The notes beneath the pieces are model-generated. The model saw nothing but the letters and a program-made list of their open reading frames with translations. It was not told where the DNA came from and searched no databases. From Candidatus Bipolaricaulota bacterium (GTDB taxonomy: Bacteria > Bipolaricaulota > Bipolaricaulia > RBG-16-55-9): a DNA stretch of 24,733 bases. A program made the position numbers and the translations under genes. Location of the stretch: NCBI GenBank assembly GCA_018609825.1, contig JAHEOA010000030.1, positions 1 to 24,733 on the forward strand, read 5' to 3'. Of the stretch, positions 1-6,705 are shown piece after piece (positions within the stretch are counted from its first letter, which is position 1; each line of letters starts with the position of its first letter).

Positions 1-45
1 CGCGAACGCGACAAGCGGGCGTCGGCGAATTGGCGTTGAGCTCAT
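1..45 (-). CDS. Start of an unidentified gene, cut by the window edge
   Basis: An ATG on the minus strand at 45-43 is preceded by a strong Shine-Dalgarno GGGAGGC (60-54) at 8-base spacing and stays open to the window edge. The visible peptide begins MSSTPIRRRPLVAFA, a basic stretch turning hydrophobic, which could be the start of a signal peptide or membrane segment. It lies just downstream of livF on the same strand, so a permease or binding-protein partner is possible, but nothing visible identifies it. The start is well supported; the function is unknown. Confidence 0.5.
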   Translation of the reverse strand, partial: MSSTPIRRRPLVAFA

Positions 46-84
46 CGCATCAAGCCTCCCATCGCCTGAATCTCAAGTAGAACT

Positions 85-114
85 ATGGTAGGCGAACGGA
101 CTGACGAAGGGCAA
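85..114 (-). promoter_or_regulatory. Putative promoter of the left-edge partial gene
   Basis: On the minus strand TTGCCC (114-109) and TACCAT (90-85) are 18 bases apart, placing the transcript start near 78 and the ATG at 45. Both boxes are moderate matches. It would let the partial gene be expressed independently of livF. Confidence 0.4.
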
Positions 115-140
115 TGGCTGTGCTCAAGACGGTTGATGGG

Positions 141-845
141 TCAGCGTCCGAGATAGACCTGGCGGACGTGGTCGTCCTCGCGCAGCTCGGGGGGCGAGCC
201 CTCGCGGACGATCTCGCCCGTCTCCAGCAGGTAGATGCGATCGGCCTGCTCGAAGGCGAACGTAACGTTCTGTTCGGCCAACAGCATCGTCAGCCCGTAG
301 CGCTCGCGGATCCGCTCGCAGGCGCTGGCGATGTAGGCGCGGATGGTGGGGGCGAGGCCGAGCGTCGGCTCGTCCAGCATCAGCAGCCGCGGGCGCCCCA
401 TGAGCGCCCGCCCGATGGCGACCATCTGTTGTTCGCCCCCGGAGAGCGTGTGGACCCACTGATGCGCCCGTTCCTTGAGACGGGGGAAAAACGTCAGGAT
501 GGCGTCCAAGTCGTAGTCGATCTCGTGATCCTGTCGCAGGTAGGCGCCGATGCGCAGGTTGTCGAGCACGCTCAGATAGGGGAAGAGGTTGCGGCCCTCG
601 GGACAGTGGACGAGGCCGTCCTGGACGATCTCGTGCGAGGCATGCGGCAGCGGCGCGCCGAGAAATTGGACGCGCCCTTGATAGGGCACGAGCCCGGACA
701 GCGCGTTCAACAGGGTCGTCTTGCCCGCGCCGTTCGGCCCGATGACCGCCACCGACTCGCCGGGGTCGATCCGGAACGACACCTCGCGCAGCGCTTGAGC
801 TTTGCCATATGCGACGCTCACGGCCTCGACACGGAGGAGGCTCAT
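141..845 (-). CDS. livF: ABC transporter ATP-binding protein, LivF type
   Basis: A 234-residue ATPase of the branched-chain amino acid (HAAT) ABC importer family. It would bind the cytoplasmic face of LivH/LivM-type permeases and power uptake of amino acids or small organic acids. Visible motifs: Walker A GPNGAGKTT near residue 36, signature LSGGEQQ near 135, Walker B LLMLDEP with the catalytic Glu, and the short length and PTLGLAP segment typical of LivF. The ATG overlaps the livG stop by four bases (ATGA), so the two are translationally coupled; a GGAGGA Shine-Dalgarno (857-852) supports the start. No permease or binding protein is visible in the window. LivF is a family name: the real substrate may differ, given the acyl-CoA ligase next door. 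Confidence 0.9.
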   Translation of the reverse strand: MSLLRVEAVSVAYGKAQALREVSFRIDPGESVAVIGPNGAGKTTLLNALSGLVPYQGRVQFLGAPLPHASHEIVQDGLVHCPEGRNLFPYLSVLDNLRIGAYLRQDHEIDYDLDAILTFFPRLKERAHQWVHTLSGGEQQMVAIGRALMGRPRLLMLDEPTLGLAPTIRAYIASACERIRERYGLTMLLAEQNVTFAFEQADRIYLLETGEIVREGSPPELREDDHVRQVYLGR

Positions 846-1699
846 GACGGGTCCTCCGATTCGCTGCCGGCCAGATAGGCCTCTTGGACTTGCGGATCCT
901 CAGCGATCGTCTGGGGATCGCCCTCGGCGATCTTGCGGCCGAAGTGAATGACGATCACACGGTCGACGAGCCTCATGAGCCCCTGCATGTTGTGATCGAC
1001 CAGCACCAGCGTGCGGCCCTCGTCGCGCAGCTGGGCAAACAGTGCGCTCAGTCGCTCGACCTCCGCGTTGGCCAACCCGGCGAACGGCTCGTCGAGCAAG
1101 AGCACCTTCGGATCGGAGGCCAGCGCGCGGGCGACCTCAAGCTGGCGCAGGCCGGCTTGCGGGAGCACGTCCGGCGACGTCTCCCAGCAGGCACAGCCCT
1201 CTCCTTGGGGGGCCGGCTCATGGTCGAGCACCTCGCAGAGCCCCACGCGGGCACAGAGCGCGGAGACCTTGGCGTGCTCGCGCCGAATCCGGCGTCCGAA
1301 CAGCGCGTTGGGCAAGAGCGCGATCTCCACGTTCTCCGCGACGCTTTTGTGACGGAACGGGCGTGGCGTCTGGAACGTCCGCGTGATCCCGGCGTCGACG
1401 ACGTGATATGTGGGCCAGGCCGTGATGTTCCGGCCGTCGAGGTGGATCTGGCCCGCGTCAGGGCGATGGGCGCCGCTGATGAGGCGGAAGACGGTCGTCT
1501 TGCCCGCGCCGTTGGGGCCGATGAAGCCGAGGATCTCGCCAGGGGCCACGTTGAACGACAGCTCGCTGACGGCCTGGAGGCCGCCGAAGGCCTTGGACAG
1601 TCCGCGGACGGCGAGCATCACCGGCGAGCGCGCGCCGGCATCGCTCTGTTCCGGATCGGGACGTGGGGCGTCCGTCTCTGACGTTGCTTCGGTCGCCAT
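842..1699 (-). CDS. livG: ABC transporter ATP-binding protein, LivG type
   Basis: The second HAAT-type ATPase, about 285 residues from the ATG at 1699. An upstream in-frame ATG at 1729 exists but falls on a likely -10 box, so I prefer 1699. Visible motifs: Walker A GPNGAGKTT, GITRTFQTPRPF after the Q-loop, Walker B VLLLDEPFAG, and the H-loop in LVLVDHNM. LivG proteins normally run about 250-260 residues; this one has an acidic N-terminal extension and an unusual Cys-containing insertion (EPAPQGEGCACWETSPD) just before the signature motif. The signature itself is degenerate, LPQAG rather than LSGGQ; LivG relatives vary here, so it is probably still active. It is first in the visible operon, with livF immediately after. 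Confidence 0.88.
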   Translation of the reverse strand: MATEATSETDAPRPDPEQSDAGARSPVMLAVRGLSKAFGGLQAVSELSFNVAPGEILGFIGPNGAGKTTVFRLISGAHRPDAGQIHLDGRNITAWPTYHVVDAGITRTFQTPRPFRHKSVAENVEIALLPNALFGRRIRREHAKVSALCARVGLCEVLDHEPAPQGEGCACWETSPDVLPQAGLRQLEVARALASDPKVLLLDEPFAGLANAEVERLSALFAQLRDEGRTLVLVDHNMQGLMRLVDRVIVIHFGRKIAEGDPQTIAEDPQVQEAYLAGSESEDPS

Positions 1700-1734
1700 G
1701 GTCGTGACCCATGGGGCAGCATACACCATCGATC

Positions 1735-1750
1735 CCGTTCGGGCGAACGG
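1735..1750. promoter_or_regulatory. Palindromic operator candidate between livG and the acyl-CoA synthetase
   Basis: CCGTTCG and CGAACGG form a perfect 7-bp inverted repeat around a GG centre. It sits between the two divergent genes and directly abuts the -35 box (1752) of the acyl-CoA synthetase promoter, where a dimeric repressor of the TetR or FadR kind could act. No regulator gene is visible nearby. Confidence 0.4.
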
Positions 1751-1751
1751 C

Positions 1752-1781
1752 TTGTCGGACGTTCACGGGCCGCCTTATGAT
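1752..1781 (+). promoter_or_regulatory. Promoter of the acyl-CoA synthetase gene
   Basis: TTGTCG (1752-1757) and TATGAT (1776-1781) are 18 bases apart. The transcript would start near 1788 and reach a GAGGAGGGA Shine-Dalgarno at 1801-1809. Confidence 0.65.
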
Positions 1782-1816
1782 GAGCGTCAGTGCAGCCATC
1801 GAGGAGGGAGTTGGGG

Positions 1817-3319
1817 ATGAACCTCGCGCAACTGCTCGACCGAGCGGCCGATCAATACGCCGAACGCCCGGCGATCGTCTTCGAGAACGAGGAGCTCAGC
1901 TACGCCGACCTGGCGGAGACCTCGAGCCGATTTGCCGGTGGGCTCCAGCGCATGGGCGTCGAGCCGGGGGACCGCGTCGGCGTCCATCTGCCCAACCTGC
2001 CGCAGTTCATCATCGCCATCTGGGGCATCATGAAGGCCGGCGCCGTGCCGACCCCGATGAACCCCCAACTCCGTCGGCGAGAGATCGCCTACCAGCTCCG
2101 CGACGCCAACGCCAAGCTCCTGATCGGGCTTGTGCAGTACATCCACGAGATCGAGTCGGCCGCGGAGGAGGTCGGCGGCATCCCGCTCGTCACCGTGGGC
2201 GGCGAGAGCCGCCACACGCGCTTCCGCCAGTTGTTGGAGGCACCGGCCATCGTCGTGGACCGCGACGACGACGACATCGCGCTTCAGCCCTACACGAGCG
2301 GCACCACGGGGTTGCCCAAGGGCGTGCTGTTGACCCATGGCAACCTGATCGCGAACACGCGCACGATCACCCAGCTCAACCCGGTGCCGCCGGAGCGCGA
2401 TCGCGTCCTGGTCCCCATTCCCATGTTCCACATTACGGGCATGACGGTCATGATGCTGTCTCCATTGACCCGCGGCGCGACGGTCTACCCCATGCTGCAA
2501 TGGGACGCGGCGGAGGCGATGCGCATCATCGAGCAGTATCGCATCAACGACTTTCTGGCCGTGCCGACGATCTACATCGACATGCTCCGCCATCCCCGGG
2601 TCAGCGAGACCGACTTCTCCTCGCTGGAGGTCTGTATCTCCGGCGGCGCCAAGACCCCCGTCCCCGTCATGCAGAAGTTCGATCAGTTGGGGGTGCCCAT
2701 CTACGAGGGCTACGGACTCACCGAGACCTCGCCCGTGACCCACACGAACCTGGCGGCCCCGGAGCGCGTGCTCGGGTCGATCGGCTGGGCCATTCCCGAC
2801 ACCGAGTGCAAGATCGTCGACGAGACGGGCCAGGAGGTCCCGACGGGTGAGACGGGCGAGCTCTGCATCCGCGGCCCGCAAGTCATGAAAGGCTATCACA
2901 ACCAGCCCAAGGCCAACGCCAACGCGTTCGACGACGCGGGGTTCTTCTACACCGGCGATCTGGCGCAGGTGGACGAGGAGGGCTACTTCTACATCGTCGA
3001 CCGCGTCAAGGACATGATCAACCCGGGCGGCTTCAACGTCTATCCCAAGGAAGTCGAGCAGGTGCTCTACGAGCACGAGGCGGTGGCCGAGTGCGCCGTG
3101 ATCGGCGTCCCCGACGAGCGCAAGGGGGAGACGGTCAAGGCGTTCGTCGTCCTGAACGGAGCACACCCGGGATCCGACGACCTCGTGGAAGAGATGAAAA
3201 ACCACTGTCTGCGCGAGATCGCCCCCTACAAGCACCCGCGCACGATCGAGTTCGTCGACGAGCTGCCCAAGACGGCCTCGGGCAAGATCCAGAAGTACCG
3301 GCTGCGGCACGGCGGGTGA
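1817..3319 (+). CDS. Long-chain acyl-CoA synthetase (AMP-forming), FadD-like
   Basis: A 500-residue AMP-binding (ANL) enzyme that activates a carboxylic acid to its acyl-CoA through an acyl-adenylate. Motifs in order: phosphate loop YTSGTTGLPKG at residues 159-169, YGLTE at 299-303 (A5), YTGDL with Asp381 (A7 adenylate contact), the hinge and DRVKDMI region near 400, and PKTASGKIQK with the adenylation Lys at about 490. All key residues are present. The ATG at 1817 is chosen because GAGGAGGGA lies 7 bases upstream; the in-frame start at 1790 has no such signal. It is monocistronic or first in its unit and diverges from livGF. The chain-length specificity cannot be read from sequence. A fatty or aromatic acid ligase feeding beta-oxidation is likely. 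Confidence 0.92.
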   Translation: MNLAQLLDRAADQYAERPAIVFENEELSYADLAETSSRFAGGLQRMGVEPGDRVGVHLPNLPQFIIAIWGIMKAGAVPTPMNPQLRRREIAYQLRDANAKLLIGLVQYIHEIESAAEEVGGIPLVTVGGESRHTRFRQLLEAPAIVVDRDDDDIALQPYTSGTTGLPKGVLLTHGNLIANTRTITQLNPVPPERDRVLVPIPMFHITGMTVMMLSPLTRGATVYPMLQWDAAEAMRIIEQYRINDFLAVPTIYIDMLRHPRVSETDFSSLEVCISGGAKTPVPVMQKFDQLGVPIYEGYGLTETSPVTHTNLAAPERVLGSIGWAIPDTECKIVDETGQEVPTGETGELCIRGPQVMKGYHNQPKANANAFDDAGFFYTGDLAQVDEEGYFYIVDRVKDMINPGGFNVYPKEVEQVLYEHEAVAECAVIGVPDERKGETVKAFVVLNGAHPGSDDLVEEMKNHCLREIAPYKHPRTIEFVDELPKTASGKIQKYRLRHGG

Positions 3320-3328
3320 CGCGCCGGC

Positions 3329-3356
3329 TTGCGGCCTCGGCCATGAGCGTTATAAT
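3329..3356 (+). promoter_or_regulatory. Promoter of the 44-residue gene, perfect -10 box
   Basis: TTGCGG (3329-3334) and consensus TATAAT (3351-3356) are 16 bases apart, immediately after the stop codon of the acyl-CoA synthetase. Transcription should begin near 3363, giving a leader of about 60 bases. This is the only perfect -10 box noticed in the window. Confidence 0.65.
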
Positions 3357-3424
3357 AGCAGAACGGCATTGACTCTGCTAATATCCGAACCGAATCGAAC
3401 CGACGGCAAAGGAGGAGATGTGGC

Positions 3425-3559
3425 ATGAGCAAGCGATGGCGGGCCCCCAAGGGCGTCGGCGTCGTCTACAAGGGGAAGGGCTTCCGCAAGAAGGCCAACC
3501 CCGGCCAGCGGAGTTCCGACAGCGATGAGCGCGACGAGGAGTCGGACGACGAGGAATAG
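3425..3559 (+). CDS. Unrecognised 44-residue small protein, basic head and acidic tail
   Basis: ATG at 3425 with a very strong Shine-Dalgarno (GGAGGAGATG, 3411-3420) and its own consensus promoter, ending in TAG at 3557-3559. I do not recognise the family. The first 29 residues are strongly basic and aromatic (MSKRWRAPKGVGVVYKGKGF, then RKK and NPGQR). The last 15 are almost all Ser, Asp and Glu (ending EESDDEE). No membrane segment or cysteine is present. The bipolar charge would suit a nucleic-acid- or ribosome-binding peptide with an acidic regulatory tail, but that is inference. A terminator-like hairpin lies 28 bases after the stop, so it may often be transcribed alone, with read-through into the DUF296 gene. 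Expression signals make it likely real. Confidence 0.7.
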   Translation: MSKRWRAPKGVGVVYKGKGFRKKANPGQRSSDSDERDEESDDEE

Positions 3560-3587
3560 CGCACCACTCGGAATGGCCCCATATGAC

Positions 3588-3620
3588 AGGGAGCGGCATC
3601 TCCGCTCCCTTTGTTGTGTC
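3588..3620 (+). terminator. Terminator or attenuator hairpin before the DUF296 gene
   Basis: AGGGAGCGG (3588-3596) pairs perfectly with CCGCTCCCT (3602-3610) across a 5-base loop and is followed by TTGTTGTGTC. This resembles an intrinsic terminator with a broken U-tract. The next gene's Shine-Dalgarno begins at 3626 and no separate promoter fits between, so partial termination is likely. Confidence 0.6.
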
Positions 3621-3637
3621 TCGACAAGGAGGACGCC

Positions 3638-4051
3638 ATGTACGTTGCACGCAACGACCAAGGCCAGCTCGTCGTCCGCCTGGAGGACGGCGAGGATTTC
3701 AAGTCCCAGCTTGAATCGCTCGACATCAAGGCCGGGACGTTGGTGTCGGGCATCGGCATGCTGCGCGAGGCGACGCTGGCCTACTGGAACGGCGAGGAGT
3801 ACGTCCAGCACACGGTCGATTCGCCCGCAGAGCTGCTGGCGCTGCAGGGCAACTTCTCGCTGAAGGAGGGCGCGTCGTTCGTCCACTGCCACGTCACGCT
3901 CGGCCACGAGGACGGCAGCGTCGAGGGCGGTCATCTGATGGATGCCACGGTCAACGTTACGAACGAGATCGTCATCCAGGAGCTGCCGGGCATGGCGATG
4001 GATCGCCAGCCCGAGGCTGGCTTGTGGGGACTCTTCCCCGAGGAAAGCTGA
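3638..4051 (+). CDS. PPC/DUF296-domain protein, possible DNA-binding or metal-binding
   Basis: 137 residues that make up one PPC (DUF296, PF03479-type) domain and nothing else. The family fold is trimeric; in plants it is joined to AT-hooks, while free-standing bacterial members have an uncertain role. The conserved features are visible: GIGMLREATLAYW near 38-50, GNFS at 71-74, FVHCHVTLG with His83 and His85, and GGHLMDATV with His99, the three His residues that bind metal in structures of the family. The start is fixed by AAGGAGGA at 3626-3633. It is followed after 14 bases by the tRNA-binding-domain gene and preceded by a terminator-like hairpin. The biochemical role is not established. Confidence 0.8.
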   Translation: MYVARNDQGQLVVRLEDGEDFKSQLESLDIKAGTLVSGIGMLREATLAYWNGEEYVQHTVDSPAELLALQGNFSLKEGASFVHCHVTLGHEDGSVEGGHLMDATVNVTNEIVIQELPGMAMDRQPEAGLWGLFPEES

Positions 4052-4065
4052 ATCCGGAGGGCAAC

Positions 4066-4398
4066 GTGAACACCATCGCGTTCGACGATTTTGGCAAGCT
4101 CGACATCCGGATCGGGACGATCACGAACGCCGAGCCCGTGGAAGGCACGGACAAGCTGCTCAAACTGACCGTCGACACGGGCGATGCCGAACTGCGCCAG
4201 CTCGTGGCCGGCATCGCTGGAGCTTACGGGGCAGACGGGGTCATTGGCCGTCAGATCCCCGTGTTGACCAATCTGGAGCCGAAGACGATCCGCGGCGTGC
4301 AGAGCCAGGGCATGATCCTCTGCCCGTCTGACTCGGCTGGCATCCCCGTTCTGCTGCATCCTGACCGGGATGTGGCTCCCGGCGCCAAGCTCCAGTAG
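4066..4398 (+). CDS. Free-standing tRNA-binding domain, MetRS C-terminal (beta) type
   Basis: 110 residues comprising only an EMAP-II-like OB-fold tRNA-binding domain (PF01588 type). The sequence follows the C-terminal domain of bacterial methionyl-tRNA synthetase closely: IAFDDFGKLDIRIGTI, EPVEGTDKLLKLTVDTG, LVAGIA, LEPKTIRGVQSQGM and a final VAPGAKL. That domain increases tRNA affinity and dimerises MetRS. CsaA, a similar-sized chaperone, is the alternative, but the VEGTDKLLKL and SQGM segments favour the MetRS type. GTG at 4066 is preferred because GGAGG (4055-4059) is correctly spaced; the in-frame ATG at 4024 overlaps the previous gene. Its presence alone suggests that the main metG gene lacks this domain, or that the MetRS is split. 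Confidence 0.82.
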   Translation: MNTIAFDDFGKLDIRIGTITNAEPVEGTDKLLKLTVDTGDAELRQLVAGIAGAYGADGVIGRQIPVLTNLEPKTIRGVQSQGMILCPSDSAGIPVLLHPDRDVAPGAKLQ

Positions 4399-4403
4399 CT
4401 CGG

Positions 4404-6503
4404 TTACGAGCTGCCGTCGGACCCGTCGGATTCGTCGCGCGAGGCGCCGTTCTCGCCCATCGCCGCGGCGACGAGTTCGGCAACGTCCCGGTCCTCGACC
4501 GGCGCGTCGTTGCCCTTGATGCCGTCCTCCATCATCGTCATGCAGAAGGGACAGGCCGTGGCGACGGTGCTGGGATCGACGTCCATCGCCTGTTGCACCC
4601 GGCGGTCGTTGACGCGCTTGCTCGTCTCCTCCTCGACCCACATCATGCCGCCGCCGGCCCCACAGCACATGCCCTGCTCGCGGCTGCGCTCCATTTCAAC
4701 CCTGTTGACGCCCGGAATCGCGTCGATCGCGCGTCGCTGCGGGTCGAAGACGTCGTTGTAGCGCCCCAGATAACAGGAGTCGTGATACGTGATCGTCTCC
4801 TCCAGCGCCTCGGTCATGGTCAGACGGCCCTCTTGGATCAACTGATCGATCAGTTCGGTGTGGTGGACGACCTCGTAGTGCCCGCCCATCTCGGGATACT
4901 CGTTCTTGAACGTGTTGAAGCAGTGCGGACACAGCGTGAGAATCTTGCCGACGTCGTAATGGTCGAAAATCGAGATCAGTTGTTCGGCCTGGATCTGGAA
5001 CAGGTACTCGTGGCCCATGCGCCGGGCGGCGTCGCCGTTGCAGGTCTCCTCCTCGCCGAGAATGGCGTAGGAGATGCCGGCGTGGTCCATGATCTTGACC
5101 ATGGCTTGGGCCGTGCTGTGGTTGCGCGGCTCGAACGCCGTGGCGCAGCCGACGAAGAACAGATACTCGACCTCGCTGGGATCCCCGCCGCCCTCGACGA
5201 TCTCGCTCATGATCGGGACATCCAAGTTTTTCGTCCAGTCGAGCCGCGCATCGGGGGTCATGTTCCACGGGTTGCCGCGGCCATCATACCCTTTGAAGAC
5301 TTCCGTGAACGTCTCCGGATATTGGTCCTGCATCATGACCTCGTTGCGGCGCAGTTGGAGTATCTTGTCCAAGGGATCGATGTAGACGGGGCAGGCCTCC
5401 ACGCAGGCCATGCACGAGGTGCAGGCCCAGATCTCCTCCGGATCGATGGACAGCCCCATAACGCGCTGGCCTTCCTGCGCCTGGCCGAGGATCGGCGACT
5501 CGGCGGCCGCCTGGTCGCGCATCTTGACCACGATCTCGCGCGGCGAAAGAAGCTTGCCCGCGTAATCCGCCGGGCACGCGTCTTCACACCGGCCGCATTC
5601 GGTGCAACTGTCCAGATCGAGCAAGTCCTTGCGCGTCAGATCGGCCACCGTCTCGGTGCCGAGGTTCTCGTCGTTCTCGAACGCGGCCTCGATGTCGATC
5701 GGTTGCAGACGACCCTGTGGCCGCATGTCCTGAAAGACGGTGTTGACCGCGGCGGTCAAGATGTGCATGACCTTGGGCGCAAACGGCACGTAGGCCACCC
5801 AGCCGACCGAGATCAGCCCGTGGAACCACCAGATCCCACGGTGCCACGCTTCCAAAGTCGCGGTCTCCGCGCCGGCCCAAAGCTGGGACATCGCGTACGC
5901 CACGGGCGACCAGGCGGGCGCATACGCCAATTCCTGCGACGTGGCGGCGATGCGGAAGCTCTCGACGACAAAGCCCGTCAGGCCAATCACGAGCAGCCAA
6001 ACGGGCAACGCCAGATCGAGCGGTCGCCAGTTGAGCTGCGACAGCTTCATGCCATAGCGCCGCCAGAGCGCGACCACCAACCCGATGACGAACAGGGCAC
6101 CGAGCGTGTCGAGGATCAGCTCGTAGCCGAGAAAGAACGACCCGAACCAGAAGCCCCGCTCCATGCCGAGCAGCTTCTGGAAGATGTCGTATTCGATGGT
6201 GACGATCACCGTGCCGATAAAGAGCACGATGAAGCCCCACATAATCATCAGGTGCATCAGTCCGGCCAGCCCGTGCCGTTTCGAGATGCTCCGATTGGTG
6301 GCGAGGTCGGCAATCCGGGCCCACGCGTTGCCGAGCGCCTCGCGCCAGGAGACCGGGTCGGGTTGGCCTTGGCGAATCCGGTCGATATGGCGGTAGACGC
6401 CGTAGAGGAAGACGATGATCGCCGCAACGCCCGCCACATAGAAGAGCGCCTCGCCGAGCGGTGAGATGTTCCAGAAGACTTCGCGGGTGGCTACCTCGTT
6501 CAT
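4404..6503 (-). CDS. Membrane Fe-S oxidoreductase, EtfD/HdrD-like
   Basis: 699 residues. Five predicted membrane helices fill about the first 260 residues, in the style of the nitrate-reductase gamma subunit, with His residues that could hold haem b. Next come two 4Fe-4S motifs, [12 protein letters not shown] near 298 and [12 protein letters not shown] near 358, then two cysteine-rich CCG domains (GCATAF and [15 protein letters not shown] near 614; CPFC). Family knowledge: this architecture matches ETF:menaquinone oxidoreductases (EtfD/EMO), which pass electrons from acyl-CoA dehydrogenases through ETF to quinone, and the wider heterodisulfide-reductase-like group. No etfAB or fadE gene is in the window, but an acyl-CoA synthetase is nearby. 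The ATG is supported by CAGGGAGG (6515-6508). The C-terminus is a Ser/Asp-rich tail. Its stop lies 5 bases from that of the convergent tRNA-binding gene. Confidence 0.85.
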   Translation of the reverse strand: MNEVATREVFWNISPLGEALFYVAGVAAIIVFLYGVYRHIDRIRQGQPDPVSWREALGNAWARIADLATNRSISKRHGLAGLMHLMIMWGFIVLFIGTVIVTIEYDIFQKLLGMERGFWFGSFFLGYELILDTLGALFVIGLVVALWRRYGMKLSQLNWRPLDLALPVWLLVIGLTGFVVESFRIAATSQELAYAPAWSPVAYAMSQLWAGAETATLEAWHRGIWWFHGLISVGWVAYVPFAPKVMHILTAAVNTVFQDMRPQGRLQPIDIEAAFENDENLGTETVADLTRKDLLDLDSCTECGRCEDACPADYAGKLLSPREIVVKMRDQAAAESPILGQAQEGQRVMGLSIDPEEIWACTSCMACVEACPVYIDPLDKILQLRRNEVMMQDQYPETFTEVFKGYDGRGNPWNMTPDARLDWTKNLDVPIMSEIVEGGGDPSEVEYLFFVGCATAFEPRNHSTAQAMVKIMDHAGISYAILGEEETCNGDAARRMGHEYLFQIQAEQLISIFDHYDVGKILTLCPHCFNTFKNEYPEMGGHYEVVHHTELIDQLIQEGRLTMTEALEETITYHDSCYLGRYNDVFDPQRRAIDAIPGVNRVEMERSREQGMCCGAGGGMMWVEEETSKRVNDRRVQQAMDVDPSTVATACPFCMTMMEDGIKGNDAPVEDRDVAELVAAAMGENGASRDESDGSDGSS

Positions 6504-6522
6504 GCGGCCTCCCTGGGTGTCA

Positions 6523-6547
6523 TCGATGGCGACAGCTCGGCCATCGA
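6523..6547 (-). promoter_or_regulatory. Hairpin in the leader of the Fe-S oxidoreductase
   Basis: TCGATGGC (6523-6530) and GCCATCGA (6540-6547) form a perfect 8-bp stem with a 9-base loop in the roughly 108-base leader, ending 7 bases before the ribosome binding site. Further pairing is possible upstream (GGTGCC 6549-6554 with GGCACC 6591-6596, and CCGGG with CCCGG inside it), so the whole leader may be structured. No known riboswitch class is recognised. Confidence 0.4.
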
Positions 6548-6618
6548 GGGTGCCGGGTCGCGTGGCGCGTCCCGGGTGATGGGGGACAACGGCACCGTCA
6601 GGTTCCCAAATTGGCGGC

Positions 6619-6648
6619 AGTGTAGGCCCGATTGCGAGTGAGTGTCAA
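6619..6648 (-). promoter_or_regulatory. Promoter of the Fe-S oxidoreductase gene
   Basis: On the minus strand a perfect TTGACA (6648-6643) is followed after 18 bases by TACACT (6624-6619). The start point would be near 6612. Confidence 0.7.
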
Positions 6649-6664
6649 CCTCACTGGGGCCGAG

Positions 6665-6694
6665 TTGACACCTTCCAATGGGCCGACGTAAGCT
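6665..6694 (+). promoter_or_regulatory. Promoter of the methyltransferase gene, nearly leaderless
   Basis: A perfect TTGACA (6665-6670) is followed after 18 bases by TAAGCT (6689-6694). The predicted start point (about 6700) coincides with the GTG at 6700 and precedes the ATG at 6706, so the mRNA would have almost no leader. Its -35 lies 16 bases from the -35 of the divergent promoter. Confidence 0.6.
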
Positions 6695-6705
6695 ATCGAG
6701 TGCCT

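Noticed and set aside
1700..1729. Longer start for livG at ATG 1729
   Set aside because: The extra ten residues (MVYAAPWVTT) lie over a likely -10 box (TATGCT on the minus strand) and are not expected in LivG.
3369..3374. TTGACT as a second promoter for the 44-residue gene
   Set aside because: No acceptable -10 box lies 16-18 bases downstream; the TATAAT at 3351 is the better candidate.
4593..6464. A 623-codon open frame on the strand opposite the Fe-S oxidoreductase
   Set aside because: It is a mirror of G/C-rich third codon positions in the real gene; its translation is low-complexity Arg/Asp/Leu/Val-rich without domains, and there is no promoter or ribosome site. The same applies to long antisense frames at 1787-3310, 7173-8867, 14716-15642 and 16030-17367.
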